Made by a program: the position numbers and the translations under genes. Of a stretch of 64,000 bases of DNA, positions 11,170 through 22,522 are shown in pieces. Origin of the DNA: Kingdonia uniflora (Eukaryota; Streptophyta; Magnoliopsida; Ranunculales; Circaeasteraceae); contig JACGCM010001655.1 of NCBI GenBank assembly GCA_014058105.1, forward strand, positions 1,736,001-1,800,000, in the 5' to 3' direction. The notes under the pieces were generated by a model that was not told where the DNA came from, searched no databases, and saw nothing but the letters and a program-made list of their open reading frames with translations. The number at the start of each line of letters is the position of its first letter. The first letter of the stretch is position 1.

Positions 11170-11736
11170 TCTAGGGACCTGTCCCTCGAGCTACAGTAAC
11201 AACGAACTATTGGAATACTAGGCTCACGCATAATATACCTAACATGCATCATATCAACATTAACACCTGGAAAAAGAGCTGAGGAAGAGGTCTATAAAGC
11301 AGTCACAGGAAAGACCTCTACTCTTTTCTCCATTCCAGGAAAAAGAGCTGAGGAAGAGGTTTATAAAGAAGTTACAGGAAAGACCTCCACTCTTTCCTCT
11401 CTTCTAGGAGGACGTGCTAACACAAGAAAACGAGTTGAAGAAGAGGTTTATAAAAGGAATAAGATATAGAGAAGAAAGGGGGGAAGAGGGAGGAGGACCA
11501 AGTTTTTATAGCTCAAGAGATCACAAAACTTGTAATCAAAATATCAGCCTCAAGTAATGAAAGTTACAGTTACTAAATCCTCAAGTCGAGGTCGTGGTGT
11601 TTACATATTTAAAGGTTTCTACGCCAATCACTTGTGTCATTTATATATTGAGTTATTTTAACTCTTGTCACAAATATATTTGGTGTACGAGCTAATTTTG
11701 AGCTATTTCGAGCTACTACAAAATTAGGCCCTTACT
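11170..11736 (+). repeat. 5' LTR of element F (567 bp)
   Basis: It begins TCTAGGGACC where the 3' copy has TGTAGGGACC, so its first G has mutated. It is longer than the 3' copy because a 68-bp segment is tandemly duplicated (units starting about 11268 and 11336, each with AAAAAGAGCTGAGGAAGAGG). The end is CCCTTACT, just before the primer-binding site. Confidence 0.85.
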
Positions 11737-11737
11737 T

Positions 11738-11756
11738 TTGGCACCGTCTGTGGGAA
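11738..11756 (+). promoter_or_regulatory. Primer-binding site of element F
   Basis: TTGGCACCGTCTGTGGGAA lies two bases inside the LTR and is nearly identical to the sites of A and B, suggesting the same tRNA primer. Confidence 0.75.
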
Positions 11757-11813
11757 AGAAGACATTTCTACGAAATTCTATGGCAAACAATTACTCAATG
11801 ATCAATTTCCAAT

Positions 11814-12060
11814 CATGGTGATTTCAAAGCAACCAGCCACAGGAGTTCAGCATAAATTTTCCATTGAACCTAATCAGCTAGCAGAATTAAGGGCGAAACT
11901 CAAAGCCGAAACAGAAAAGAGGTACGAGCTCGAACATCAGTTTGTGCATGACCGAGAGCTTTGTGAATAGGAGCTCGAAGATGAACGTGGATCTCAACAA
12001 ACAGAGTTCAAACGACATGAAGAACAAATGACCACGTTGTAGACAGCCTTTAAAACACTG
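11814..12060 (+). pseudogene. gag-like leader remnant of element F
   Basis: An ATG at 11816 opens MVISKQPATGVQHKFSIEPN, followed by a charged helical stretch (ELRAKLKAETEKRYELEHQF) with stops after about 50 residues. Position, just after the primer site, and the coiled-coil character fit the N-terminus of a Tat-like gag. No capsid or zinc motif follows. Homology is inferred from position and composition only. Confidence 0.4.
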
Positions 12061-12194
12061 CATATTTATCTTACTTAGCTGGGGTATTGGGTAGATGCCA
12101 GATATTTATAAATCGAAGTAATATCAACCCCTAGAATCGATCACACTTCGATATGTACAATCAATACTGGGGGCAATAAAGAGGAGGAAGACGA

Positions 12195-12730
12195 TTAAAA
12201 TCAGCTTCAGATTCAATACTCGGCCTTAAACTTTAGCTCAACTTCAGACTTCATCTCGCTTTCAGCTTTAGCTCAACCTTAGACTTCAGCTCACTTTCAG
12301 CTTCAGCTCGCTTTTAACTTCAGCTCGCTTTCAGCTTCAGCTCATCCTCAGACTTCAACTTCAACTTCAAACTTCAGCTCACTTTCAGCTTCAGCTCAAC
12401 CTAAGACTTTAGCTCGCTTTCAACTTCAGCTCATTTTTAACTTCAACTCGCTTTCAACTTTAGCTCACTTTCAGCTTCAGCTCAACCTTAGACTTCAGCT
12501 CGCTTTCAACTTCAGATCGCTTTAAGCTTCAGCTCACTTTCAACTCCAGCTCGCTTTTAGCTTCAGCTCATTTTCAACTTTAACTCGCTTTCAACTTTAG
12601 CTCAACCTCAGACTTCAACTCACTTTTAACTTCAGCTCACTTTTAGCTTCAGCTAAACTTCAACTTCAAACTTCAGCTAGTTTTCAGCTTCAGCTCAACC
12701 TCAAACTTTAGCTAGCTTTAAGTTCCATAT
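12195..12730. repeat. Short-period tandem array in element F
   Basis: Roughly 18-bp units of the type CTTTCAGCTTCAGCTC(G/A)C are repeated with variation, interspersed with ...AACCTCAGACTT. The strand shown is poor in G outside AGC. Not coding. Confidence 0.85.
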
Positions 12731-12934
12731 TCGACCTCAGCTTCAGACTCAGTGCTCAGCCTCATTATTAATCTTTTCGGAAGCCCTCAACTAGCTCGAT
12801 GATCAACCACATTATTAAAGCCCTTCACCAGGTTTCAACTAAGCTCCAAATTTAACCTCAGCTTCAGATTCAATGATCGATCTCAGCTTCAGATTTTCTA
12901 CTTTCAGCTAAGCTCCAAATCCATCAACTACATT

Positions 12935-15245
12935 ATAGGTCTACAATTGGTTTATCCAATTCAACCAATAGATTATAGCCCCAAAATTGATTCATCCAAT
13001 TTGACCAACCCATATACTCTAAATTATAGGTCCACAGTTGGTTCGTCCAATTCGACCAATAGATTACAGGTCTATAATTAGTTCATCCAATTTGACTAAA
13101 ACATCTACTAAATTACAGGTCCACAATTGGTCCATCCAAATCGACCAAAAGATTACAGGTCCATAATTAGTTCTTCCAATTCGACCAACCCATCTACTAA
13201 ATTATAGGTCCACAATTTGTTCATCCAATTCGACCAATAGATTATAGGTCGATAATTGGTTAGCCTAATTTGGCCAATCCATCTATTAAATTACAGGTCT
13301 ACAATTGGCTCGTCCAATTCGACCAACAGATTAGAGGTTTACAATTAGTTCATCCAATTTGAACAACCCATGTACTAAATTACAGGTCCACAATTGGTTC
13401 GTCCAATTCGACCAACCAATTATAGGTCTATAATTGGTTTATCCAATTTGACCAAGACATCTATTACATTACAGGTCTACAATAGGTTCATCCAATCCGA
13501 CCAACAGATTACAGGTCTACAATTGGTTTATCCAATTCGACCAACAAATTACAGGCCCACAATTGGTTCGTCCAATTCGACCAACAGATTACAGGTCTAC
13601 AATTGGTTCACCCAATTCGTCCAACCTTTCTACTAAATTACAGGTCCACAATTGGTCCATCTAATTCAACCAATAGATTACAGGTCCATAATTGGTTCAT
13701 CCAATTCGACCAACCCATCTACTAAATTGTAGGTCAACAATTGGTTCATCCAATTAGACTAACAAATTACATGTCCATAGTTAGTTCGTCCAATTCCACC
13801 AACCCATCTACTAAATTATAGGTCCACAATTGGTTCATCCAATTCAACCAATAGATTACAGGTCTACAATTGGTTCACCCAATTCGACCAACCCTTATAC
13901 TAGATTACAGGTCCACAATTTGTTTATCCAATTCGACCAACCCATCTACTAAATTACAGGTCCACAATTGGTTCATCCAATTCGACCAACAGATTACAGG
14001 TCTACAATTGGTTCACCCAATTCGACCAACCCTTCTACTAGATTACAGGTCCACAATTTGTTTATCCAATTCGACCAACCCATCTACTAAATTACAAGTC
14101 CACAATTGGTTCATCCAATTCAACCAACAGATTACAGGTCTACAATTGGTTCACCCAATTCGACCAACCCTTCTACTAGATTACAGGTCCACAATTTGTT
14201 TATCCAATTCGACCAACCCATCTACTAAATTACAGGTTCACAATTGGTTCATCCAATTCAACCAACAGATTACAGGTTTATAATTGGTTCACCCAATTCG
14301 ACCAACCCATCAACTAAATTATAAGTCCACAATTGGTTCGTCCAATTCGACCAACAGATTATAGGTCTGCAATTGGTTCATCCAATTTGGCCAACCCATA
14401 AACTAAATTACAGGTCCATAATTGGTTCGTCCAATTTGACCAACAGATTACAGGTCTAGAATTGGTTCATCCAATTCGACCAAGACATCTACAATATTAC
14501 AAGTCTATAATTGGTTCATCCAATTTGACCAATAAATTACAGGTCCACAATTGGTTCATCCAATTCGACCAACAAATTGTAGGTCCCCAATTGGTTAGCC
14601 CAATTTGACCAACAGATTGCAGGTCTACAATTAGTTCATCCAATTCGACCAAGATATCTACTAAATTACAGGTCTACAATTGGTTCACCCAATTCGACCA
14701 ACCCATCTACTAAATTACAAGTCCATAATTGGTTCATCTAATTTAACCAATAGATTACAGATCTATAATTGGTTCATCCTATTCAACCAACCCATCCACT
14801 AAATTACATGTTCACAGTTGGTTTGTCTAATTCGACCAACAAATTATAGGTTCATAATTGATTTGTCCAATTCGACCAATAGATTACAGGTCTACAATTA
14901 GTTCATCCAATTCGACCGAGACATCTACTAAATTACAGGTCTACAATTGGTTCACCCAATTCGACCAACCCATCAACTAAATTACAGGTCCATAATTGGT
15001 TTATCTAATTCGACCAATAGATTACAGATCTACAATTACAGGTCTACAATTGGTTCACCCAATTCGACCAACCCATCTACTAAATTGCAGATCCATAATT
15101 GGTTCATCTAATTCGACCAATAGATTACAGATCCATAATTGGTTCATCCTATTCAACCAACAAATTATAGGTTTATAATTGATTTGTCCAATTCGACCAA
15201 CAGATTATAGGTCTACAATTGGTACGTCCATTTTGACCATCACAT
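12935..15245. repeat. Long tandem array of hairpin-forming units in element F
   Basis: About 50 units of 40-48 bp, alternating a form ending CAACAG and one ending CAACCCATCTACTAAA, so that a two-unit period near 88 bp is visible. Each unit contains AATTGG, five to six bases, then CCAATT, an inverted repeat able to form a small hairpin. The open frames across it are by-products of the repeat (recurring SNSTN/IRPTN peptides) and I do not regard them as genes. Confidence 0.9.
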
Positions 15246-15480
15246 TACAAACAAATTAATTTATTAATCCCATTCGATCGACATATTATTGGTCAACATT
15301 AAAACATGTTATTTCTTCTTTTGCTTATTGTATTGTTTACAATTTTACAGGTCAAAATTAAAGTAAACGACGGATCCCAAAGATACATTCGAACGGACAG
15401 CCCGATTCAATTTTTAATAACAAGCTCGATTCGAACTTTTCAACTCAAGCCACCTGTGCCTTCAGTTGAGAGGGGGAAAT

Positions 15481-15978
15481 TGTAGGGACCAGTCCCTCGA
15501 GCTACAATAACAACAAACTACTACAATATCAGGCTCACGCAGAATATACATAACATGCACCATATAAACATTAACACTTGGAAAAAAAGTTGAGGAAGAG
15601 GTCAATAAAGCAACTACATGAAAGACCTCCACTCTTTCCTCTATTCTAGGAGGACGTGTTAACACATGAAAGCGAGCTAAAGAAGAAGTTTATAAAAGGA
15701 ATATGATACAGAGAAGATATGGGGGAGGATGAAGGAAGAGCAAGTTTGTCTAGCTCAAGAGATCACAAAACTTGTAATCAAAACATCAGCCTCAAACAAT
15801 AAAAGTCACAGTTACTAAATCCTCAAGTCAAGGTCGTGATTTTTACCTATTCAAAGATTTCCACGTTAATCACCTATGCCATTTTTATATTGAGTTATAT
15901 TAATTCTTGTCGCAAGTATATTTGGTGTAAGAGCTAATTTCGAGCTATTTCGAGCAACAACGAAATTATGCCCTTATA
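15481..15978 (+). repeat. 3' LTR of element F (498 bp)
   Basis: It starts TGTAGGGACC and ends CCCTTATA. It matches the 5' LTR in order throughout, lacking only the 68-bp duplication, with many point differences, so the insertion is not recent. It is preceded by GAGAGGGGGAAAT (15468-15480), a good polypurine tract. Confidence 0.87.
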
Positions 15979-16265
15979 GGGATAGTCCCAAAGAGTACAT
16001 TAGAACTAAGAACTAGACTTGTTAAGGTTCAGAAATGATTAAAAGTGAAGTTAAGGAGAGTACCTTATAAACCCATACTCGACACATATAGTTCGACAAC
16101 ATTTCTAGCATTGTTGTAAAAAATTCTATACCAACTGCAAGGACTTGTTGCTTTTGAAAGGGACCATGTAGGAAGGAGATAAGGAGAATCAATTGAGGCT
16201 ATCATTCCATTCAAGGAGTGCCTTTGTTTCCATTTCCCAAAAAAAATTGAAGTGTTAAGTGCCAA
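15979..16265 (-). pseudogene. LRR receptor-like kinase pseudogene, 5' part
   Basis: The minus strand encodes the usual LRR receptor N-terminal cap: SLLPTW-like (YLLPTWSLSKATSPCSWY), NNARNVVELYVSSMGL and, after a stop, GTLLNFTF. W...C.W is the conserved cap signature. The first LRR breaks off at FGTI, where element F is inserted; the reading resumes at 11169 with AHIANLS. Near 16200 the frame shifts, and no signal peptide is readable. It is the same gene as 8865-11169. Confidence 0.78.
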
Positions 16266-17900
16266 TACAAAAACAAAGAGATAAGAGTAGAGAGAGAAAA
16301 TGTAGTAGTTTAAGGAAAATGTTGTAGTTTAAGGAAAATGACCCCATTGCTTGGCTATGTTCACAACTCAAGGACTATTATAATGAGGTTGATGATTTAT
16401 AAAGACATAGGAAGACTAGAAGTGTTGTTGTTTTCTCTAGTTTTGGATAAAGACTTTAAGACCCAAGGGGCATTTGTTTTTGCACCAAATCAGATTTAGA
16501 GCTCTAAATGGGAGTTAGTTCAGTGATTTGGACTAACTCATTACACTAAGAGGTGTTCTTTTTTGGTACTAACTCAAACTCAACTTAGATTTGTTCTTTT
16601 ACTCAACTTAAACCCAATATCCTATCTGAGTGGGAGACTCAAATCTGAGTATTATTTTTCTCCCAAAATTGCCCTCTACACTCCATAAAATTACTACCCC
16701 TAGTTTCTCCTCCTCCAAACAAACTCTCTTATGGCTTAACGTCTAAACTCTTTTCGTTTCATCTTCCTCGAGCAATTATAGGCTTTTACATATTGTAATC
16801 TTTTGCTGCGCTTCAAGTTCGATTTGCCATAAAGATTAACAAAGTTCTTGAACTTCGTTAATCTTTATGCTATTTGGTTGTTTGGAGAGTGTATTTGTAG
16901 TTGTGGTTTTTGAAGATTGGTATTGGGTATATTGCTTGGTTCTCTGGTTTAATGGTTGTGGTGTTATTGATTAATGAGGGTACATTTATAGGATTGAAAG
17001 GGTATGAAAATTTCTTCCTCCATTGGTTTGTGATGTATTCAGCATGTGATTACTCGTATTTTGCTAGGAATTCCCACAAAAGTTTCAAAGTTCATTTGTT
17101 CCGCATTTGAGAATTTTGTATGTTGTTGAACTAGCGTCATTCGGATTACTACTACAACGGTGTATCATAAATAGAGTATTGCAGGAATGATTAGTGTTCT
17201 ATTGACTCTTGAGCATGGTAGATTTGTATGCTGAATTTGGTTATTGACCTAATATTTGTTTATGGCAGCTATATTTTCTGAAATAGTTTGTTCGAATTGT
17301 GCTCAAAATATCTTCACATTTCGTTGTTTCGGGCTTCCCTTATCAATTGCTTCAAACCTTGATCTCTGTACTTTGTTTATCATTGGAGTCCTACATTGTG
17401 GTCATATGTTCGATAACACAATTTGAATTAGTGGTTGTTTATTCTTGAAGAACGAATGTAGGTTCTATGTTATGGCTATGAAGGTTCTAACTGTGAGTTT
17501 GGAGAGTGATTTGATTGTGGCTGATGTGATTCAAATTGGCGTTTAACTATTTTTGGTATATATGCAAGTGGTGTTTTCAATTGGGGTCGTAGTAGTTATG
17601 AAGTAGTGGTGGTATTGATATTGAAGGGGTGGTGGTGTTGGTATGTTTTTTTTGTTTTAGAAGTAGAGTAGGGTATTTGAGTATTTGAAGTTTTTAGTCA
17701 GATCTAACAATTAAAAAAAAAACACTCCCAATAATATAATTAGATAGTAAACACCCCTAAGTTGATTCAGATCTAATTAGATTTAATGTTTATTCAAATC
17801 TAATTAGACTCATATCAACTTAAAGGGAAAAAAAATAAACGGCCAGAAGACTCTAAGCTGGTAGTATTAGATATTTTCCCTTCTCTCTATTTTATCTATA
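16266..17900. other. Unassigned AT-rich segment, possibly a decayed DNA transposon
   Basis: No convincing coding sequence. The left edge (16469: GGGGCATTTGTTTTTGC) and, inverted, the right edge (near 17844: GGCCGTTTATTTTTTTT) look like weak terminal inverted repeats, but I cannot find a target duplication. A near-perfect palindrome lies at 16828-16869. Confidence 0.35.
16828..16869. repeat. 42-bp near-perfect palindrome
   Basis: The left arm CATAAAGATTAACAAAGTTC is followed by TT and the inverse of the arm (GAACTTCGTTAATCTTTATG), with a single mismatch pair and a two-base centre mismatch. It could form a 20-bp stem. No gene is attached to it. Confidence 0.85.
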
Positions 17901-17947
17901 CTACTAAGAATATAGGTGATCGGCCAATTCCTAATCCAGACCGTCGG

Positions 17948-20860
17948 TTACTCAATTCTCGTGCGTTGAGGGGTTTTTTGATGGCTTGGATATTTTTTGT
18001 GTTGTGCCCTGCTACATTCAGTATCAACTCTACTCCTTGTTCTTGTTTCAGCAGGAGGTCTTACCATTTTTGGAGGACCTTTGCATATTTTTTTTGTTAT
18101 GTCCAAAAGCCCCACATTTGCCACATTTCTTCTGCACCCCACTAGTCTCATCTTCTCCTCTAATCCTCACCATTCTTGGCCTTCCTGGGCCTCTGACTAA
18201 TGGTGGGGGCAATACTGCATATGATGGTTGCAAAATGGCATGCAATGACCAAACACTTGATAAAATACATGGATATATGGCAATGACTAAACACTTATTT
18301 TTCAAAACCCTTGATAAGAAAAATAAATGAAAAATGTACCTTTACCTCATTCCAGTCAGATGAATCATCAATGACATGAATTGGTTCTTTGTAGGTAGCC
18401 ACATAAGAAGACACTCTATAGTATTCACTACAAAATCTGAGAAAGTAAGAATCCAAACAAAGAGAAGTAAGTATTCAAACATAATTATTGTACATAAAAA
18501 ACCAAATAAATAAAAATTAATCAAAGTAGTGCTTACTCAATTCAAGGTCTTCTCATTTTATTTTTTTTGGCTCATGCATGAGCACATGGCAAACTTGCAA
18601 CTTACCACTATTTGCATTGATATTCATGCCTATTAAGGTTAAACTTCAACCTTTGCCCATTTTGAGTAATTGCAACAAATGATTGATCAATTGTGCCCTC
18701 AATCTTGAACTATCCATACTGATTACACATTTTTGTAATATGTTCAACTACCCTTGGCAACAAATCTAGAAATGAACAACTAAATAAGTGATCATTTTAA
18801 AAATAGATTATAAAATTATAAATGAACAAATAAAATTGTACCTTGTTGATCCCATTATGCAGCTTTGAGCCTCCTATCATACATCAACTTCATAAGCATC
18901 AGGTTCAAGCATTCAATAGCCTTGTGCAGGGGCTTGTCTCTAATCTTAAGGATCCAATTGTTGAAGAACTCACTGAAATTGTTGGTAATATGTTCATACT
19001 TTAAAATAAAATCAAAGTGTGACCTGACCCAATACTCATATGGCTCTCTATGCAGCCACTCATATGCAGCAGAATCTATCAATAACAACTCATTAAGAAA
19101 TTTCTTCTTATTAGACTCTTTAAATGACTTTGCAGCTCCCCAAACTAACCTCTCCAAGTGTGTACCCTTGTGATACTTCTTCATATTTTTGTACATATGC
19201 CTAAAGCAATATCTGTGATTTGTATTAGGAAATATCTCACCAACAACCTATTTCAACCCCTTTTGTCTGTCAGATATGAAGGTCAACTTGGCCTTATATA
19301 AGTTTAGATGGGGCTATAATATCTCAAGAAACTTCTTCCAAGTGTCAAAGCACTCAGACTTGTAGATGTAAACAGCAATTGAGAATAGACCATTGTTTCC
19401 ATCCAAACCAATAATTGATAGACAGACACCCCCATACTTCCCCTTCAAGAAACATCTATCTAAATGTAAGACCGGTCTGTATCCTTGTAGAAATCCCTCA
19501 ATAGAACCCTTGTATGTTATGCAAGTGGCCATCTATTGGTTTGTAGCAAGATCAAAACTACAAGTGGCTATGCTGCAAGGGTTTGCAAATAAGACTTGGA
19601 TAGTTAACTCTGGCATAATTGTGTAGGTCTCATCATAGGATCCTACAATCCTCTCCATGCAGATAAACCATGCATTCCAAGCTGTGTTATAGCTTATATC
19701 CACACCCAATTTAATCCTTATTGCCTCTTTAAAATCAAATGGACTTGTTGTTCTGACAGTTCTAATTAATTGTTCAACCTCATTAGTAACCCACTCTGAA
19801 TTGGCTAACTTGTTATAGTCCTCGGCATTGCCATTGCATGTGTGTGTTAGATTACTTGTTTTCTTTAACTCAAATGTATGACCATCAGGTAGCCTTCTAG
19901 CATATAATAACCACTCACAGTTTTCACCACTGCACTTATATCTCAACCTAAAGTCTTCATTTTTGATATGATAGAATTCAAACTTATTTATAATGGTATA
20001 CTTCCTGATGTACTGCCTTGCCTCATAGATATACCCCACAGCATCCCAAACTTCAATTTATCATATTGTTGAACATGATCCTTCTTTAATACTTCATTTT
20101 CTTCAACACTAAAGATATTTTTTGCATCCCTTGCAAAATGTATCAACTCTTCATCTACTTTATCTATGTCTTCTTGTGTGGGACCATCATCACCTTCTTG
20201 GAAAGTGTGAGTGTTGTAATAACCTTCCTCAGCTTGTAAGTTATCTGATTCAATCTCTAGATTAGCCCCCACACAATTAGGCACTTGTGAAATCTCACCA
20301 ACTGCAGAAGTAATCCCAATTTATGGTGTCTCATCCACCTTATCCTCTTCTGTGATGATGATGTCACCATCACTGTCATAAATGGTTGGCAACTCATCTA
20401 ACTCCTCCTCAAGAAGATCACTAGGTCTCAACCTCTTCTTCCTAGGTGCTTTAGCTTGTTCACCCTTTCTCTTTTGTACATTCACCTTTTGTTTTTGTTT
20501 TCCATTTCCATTTTCTTTATTTTTTTCTTTTCTCCTCCTGTGGAAGCCCCATTCTATTGTACTTTATCTTGTTGCTTTCCTTTCCCAACAGGTTTGTTTG
20601 TGTCTTTTTTGTTATTTTTCTTAGTCTTTTCTACCTTTTTTCTTTGCCTTGGTTCACCACAATCAACAACAACTGGATTAGATGGCCCACCATTTTCATA
20701 TTGCTCAACAAAGTCACCAACAATTGGATTAGATGAACCACATACCTCATAGACTAGACCCCCAGATCCTAGACTTATATCACGCGCCCTACGTAGATTG
20801 AGACTATGTGAAACGGCTTGAACTTGACTCTCAAAATTTTCACAAATCTCTATCCCTCTT
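17948..20860 (-). pseudogene. MULE (MuDR-type) transposase pseudogene
   Basis: Read right to left: an acidic/basic N-terminal region (about 20860-20040), a MuDR DNA-binding region (RYKCSGENCEWLLYARRLPD, 19900s), then the DDE transposase core with HLDRCFLKGKYGGVCLSIIG (first Asp), FISDRQKGL (second Asp, about 19275) and NNFSEFFNNWI (Glu, about 18960). A SWIM zinc finger follows (YQCK.W..ASLPCAHA, about 18560-18620), then RGPGRPRMVRIRGEDE and a CCHC knuckle (CGKCGAFGHNKK) near 18100. Stops interrupt the frame (for example about 19313, 19256, 18835 and 18690), and an A-run in the knuckle causes a frameshift, so the protein cannot be made whole. Terminal inverted repeats were not identified. Confidence 0.85.
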
Positions 20861-21013
20861 TTAATAATTTAAAACACTATGATAAATTGTCACAAACTTC
20901 CTTGGTTTTTACTCGCTGTGTTAGGTAGAAAAATTCAAGCACGTCGTTGTGTAGGAGAAAGAGATGCACGAGTTTGAGAGAGAGGAAGAAACTAAGACAG
21001 AGAATTTCAAAGA

Positions 21014-21150
21014 TATTAAGATTGAGGGAGTTTGAGAGTTTAAGAAGAAAGAAGGCACGTTTGAGGAGAGCGAATGAAACCTTATTAAGATTGAGGGACT
21101 TTGAGAGTTTAAGAAGAGAGAAGGCACGTTTGAGGAGAGCGAATGAAACC
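21014..21150. repeat. Tandem duplication, about 66 bp, two copies
   Basis: The block TTAAGATTGAGGGA(G/C)TTTGAG, then GTTTAAGAAG(A/G)(A/G)AGAAGGCACG and GAGGAGAGCGAATGAAACCT occurs twice in a row with two or three differences. It lies just upstream (in transposase sense) of the MULE pseudogene. Confidence 0.85.
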
Positions 21151-21222
21151 TTAGTTTTAAAGAGAAAAAAGAAAAGTAATTAGGGGTTATGTCTTAATTA
21201 ATTTAAATAAATTAGCCCCTAC

Positions 21223-21851
21223 ATATCTCGAGAATGGGAGTGTGTGTGCCCAAAGTTTAGCATGTGCTGTATATTAATAACACTAGTGCTCAAAACAGCT
21301 TCCCTTATTATGAAGGAAAGAGTATCCTTAACCCCGGGAAGTTCACCTTGGCTCTGGAATACATTAGGGCTGTCCCTGCCTCCTACCAGTTACAACTCAA
21401 CCCCCAGAAGTCTTGAACACTCCAGTTAGGCTACCCCAAACCATAAATAGACTGTTTCTAAAGTCCTCAAGGAGACTAATCATGGGCAGATATATGGCTA
21501 TGAAGACAGTTGCTGCTTACGACTTCCAAGTTGCAAGACTGAACACTTGGTAGCAAGATCAAAAGACTCTAAGTTTGTGGTTAGAAGACTTGGTGGTTGG
21601 GTCAAGATTTACCCCAACAACACAGAGTCTACCAAGTACAAAGTATAGATGAGATCAGTCTTTGCTTTACTTGAAGATGTTTTCTTGGATGACATAATCA
21701 AATAGGTAGATGAAGCGATACATGTATCAACAGTTTAGCGAAAAGATTACTAAGACTTACAAATATCAAGAGAACTGTTTATGAACAAAGCATGTCTATA
21801 CACATGATACCAATTAACCACTCAAAACCCAGCTTAAACCCCTCAGATAGC
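21223..21851. other. Spacer with a possible relic of the LanC-like last exon
   Basis: Around 21380-21480 the sequence resembles the last LanC-like exon at about 21850-21955 (shared TACAACTCAA, CTTGAACRCTC, AAYAATAAAY.TGCTGTT), suggesting a decayed second copy of the exon. The rest, to 21851, shows no recognisable gene. Confidence 0.3.
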
Positions 21852-22237
21852 CTACAACTCAAACCCTGGAAATCTTGAACGCTCTGGAGAGAATACATCA
21901 AACAATAAACATGCTGTTCCAGATAGTTCTTCAAAAAGAGAATATGCACGGTCAGATCCACGAACATGACCCGCAAAGACCAAGTCTCTTGCATTGTGAA
22001 ATAAGAAACTCGCAAAGACATTAGCTCTCTGTAGATAGACACTCTTCCCTGTTAGGCGATAAAATGATAGCAAGGCATACGCATTCCCGGAGACACCATC
22101 AGAAAGTCCCATCTTCTTTACTAGACCTTTGTTCCACACGGTTTCGCCAGCTTCTATAGCTGCGTCATGGAATTCCCTATCATTTGGGAATACCTACGTG
22201 AACAAAGCACATTCCATCACTCAGTGCATAAGCTTGA

Positions 22238-22522
22238 TCATACACTTGCAACAATCATCTCAAAGCATACACATTCGCTTACTAAAGCCAAAAAAAAAAA
22301 AATACCAACTGATGATAATAACTTCATTATTAGTTTAAATACACTTTCGGCATGTATAGGAGGTTCTCTTAGCACAACAGATAGAATGCCCTGCTGCCTT
22401 TGTGCACCAAGTGCCTCACGGGAAAAGCACTGAAGGTTGTAAATTGCCGGATCTTGACTATCTGAAAGATCCGCAGCAACAGAATCCTTGTACATGCTAT
22501 CAAAGAAAAATATTATATCCAT
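22238..22522 (-). other. Unidentified exon-like ORF
   Basis: The minus strand is open for 94 codons, with a plausible protein core MYKDSVAADLSDSQDPAIYN through ALGAQRQQGILSVVLREPPI. It has no low complexity and ordinary amino-acid use. An AG precedes the likely start (TTTGATAG). It is not part of the LanC family and sits where a LanC exon is missing, so it may have been brought in by rearrangement. I do not recognise the family. Confidence 0.35.

Larger units (their letters stand above)
11170..15978 (+). mobile_element. Non-autonomous LTR retrotransposon F, rich in tandem repeats
   Basis: Two LTRs (11170-11736 and 15481-15978) flank a 3.7-kb interior that starts with a primer-binding site. 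The interior holds a short gag-like leader with stops and two tandem-repeat arrays, and I find no protease, RT or integrase. Flanking pentamers are AGGAT (11165-11169) and GGGAT (15979-15983). Removing the element and one copy puts the LRR reading frame back in register, which supports a true insertion. The design resembles LARD-type elements, dependent on enzymes of a relative; the primer site points to Tat-like partners such as A, B or C. Confidence 0.87.

Noticed and set aside
13394..15178. Several plus-strand ORFs rich in IRPTN/SNSTN repeats
   Set aside because: They are the translation of the tandem array in element F; frames vary from unit to unit and no start or end is conserved.
12935..15245. 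Regular repeat pattern resembling a CRISPR array
   Set aside because: Units are head-to-tail without unique spacers, in plant DNA and inside an LTR retrotransposon; this is a satellite-like array.
16469..17860. A complete hAT or Harbinger transposon
   Set aside because: The inverted ends are weak and no target duplication could be found; kept only as an unassigned segment.
20382..20752. Plus-strand hydrophobic ORFs that look like membrane proteins
   Set aside because: They are the antisense of the Lys/Glu-rich N-terminal region of the MULE transposase, which gives Phe/Leu-rich text.
21181..21222. Inverted TAGGGG...CCCCTA near the MULE as its terminal inverted repeat
   Set aside because: It is a local palindrome on one side only; no matching copy was found beyond the other end of the transposase.
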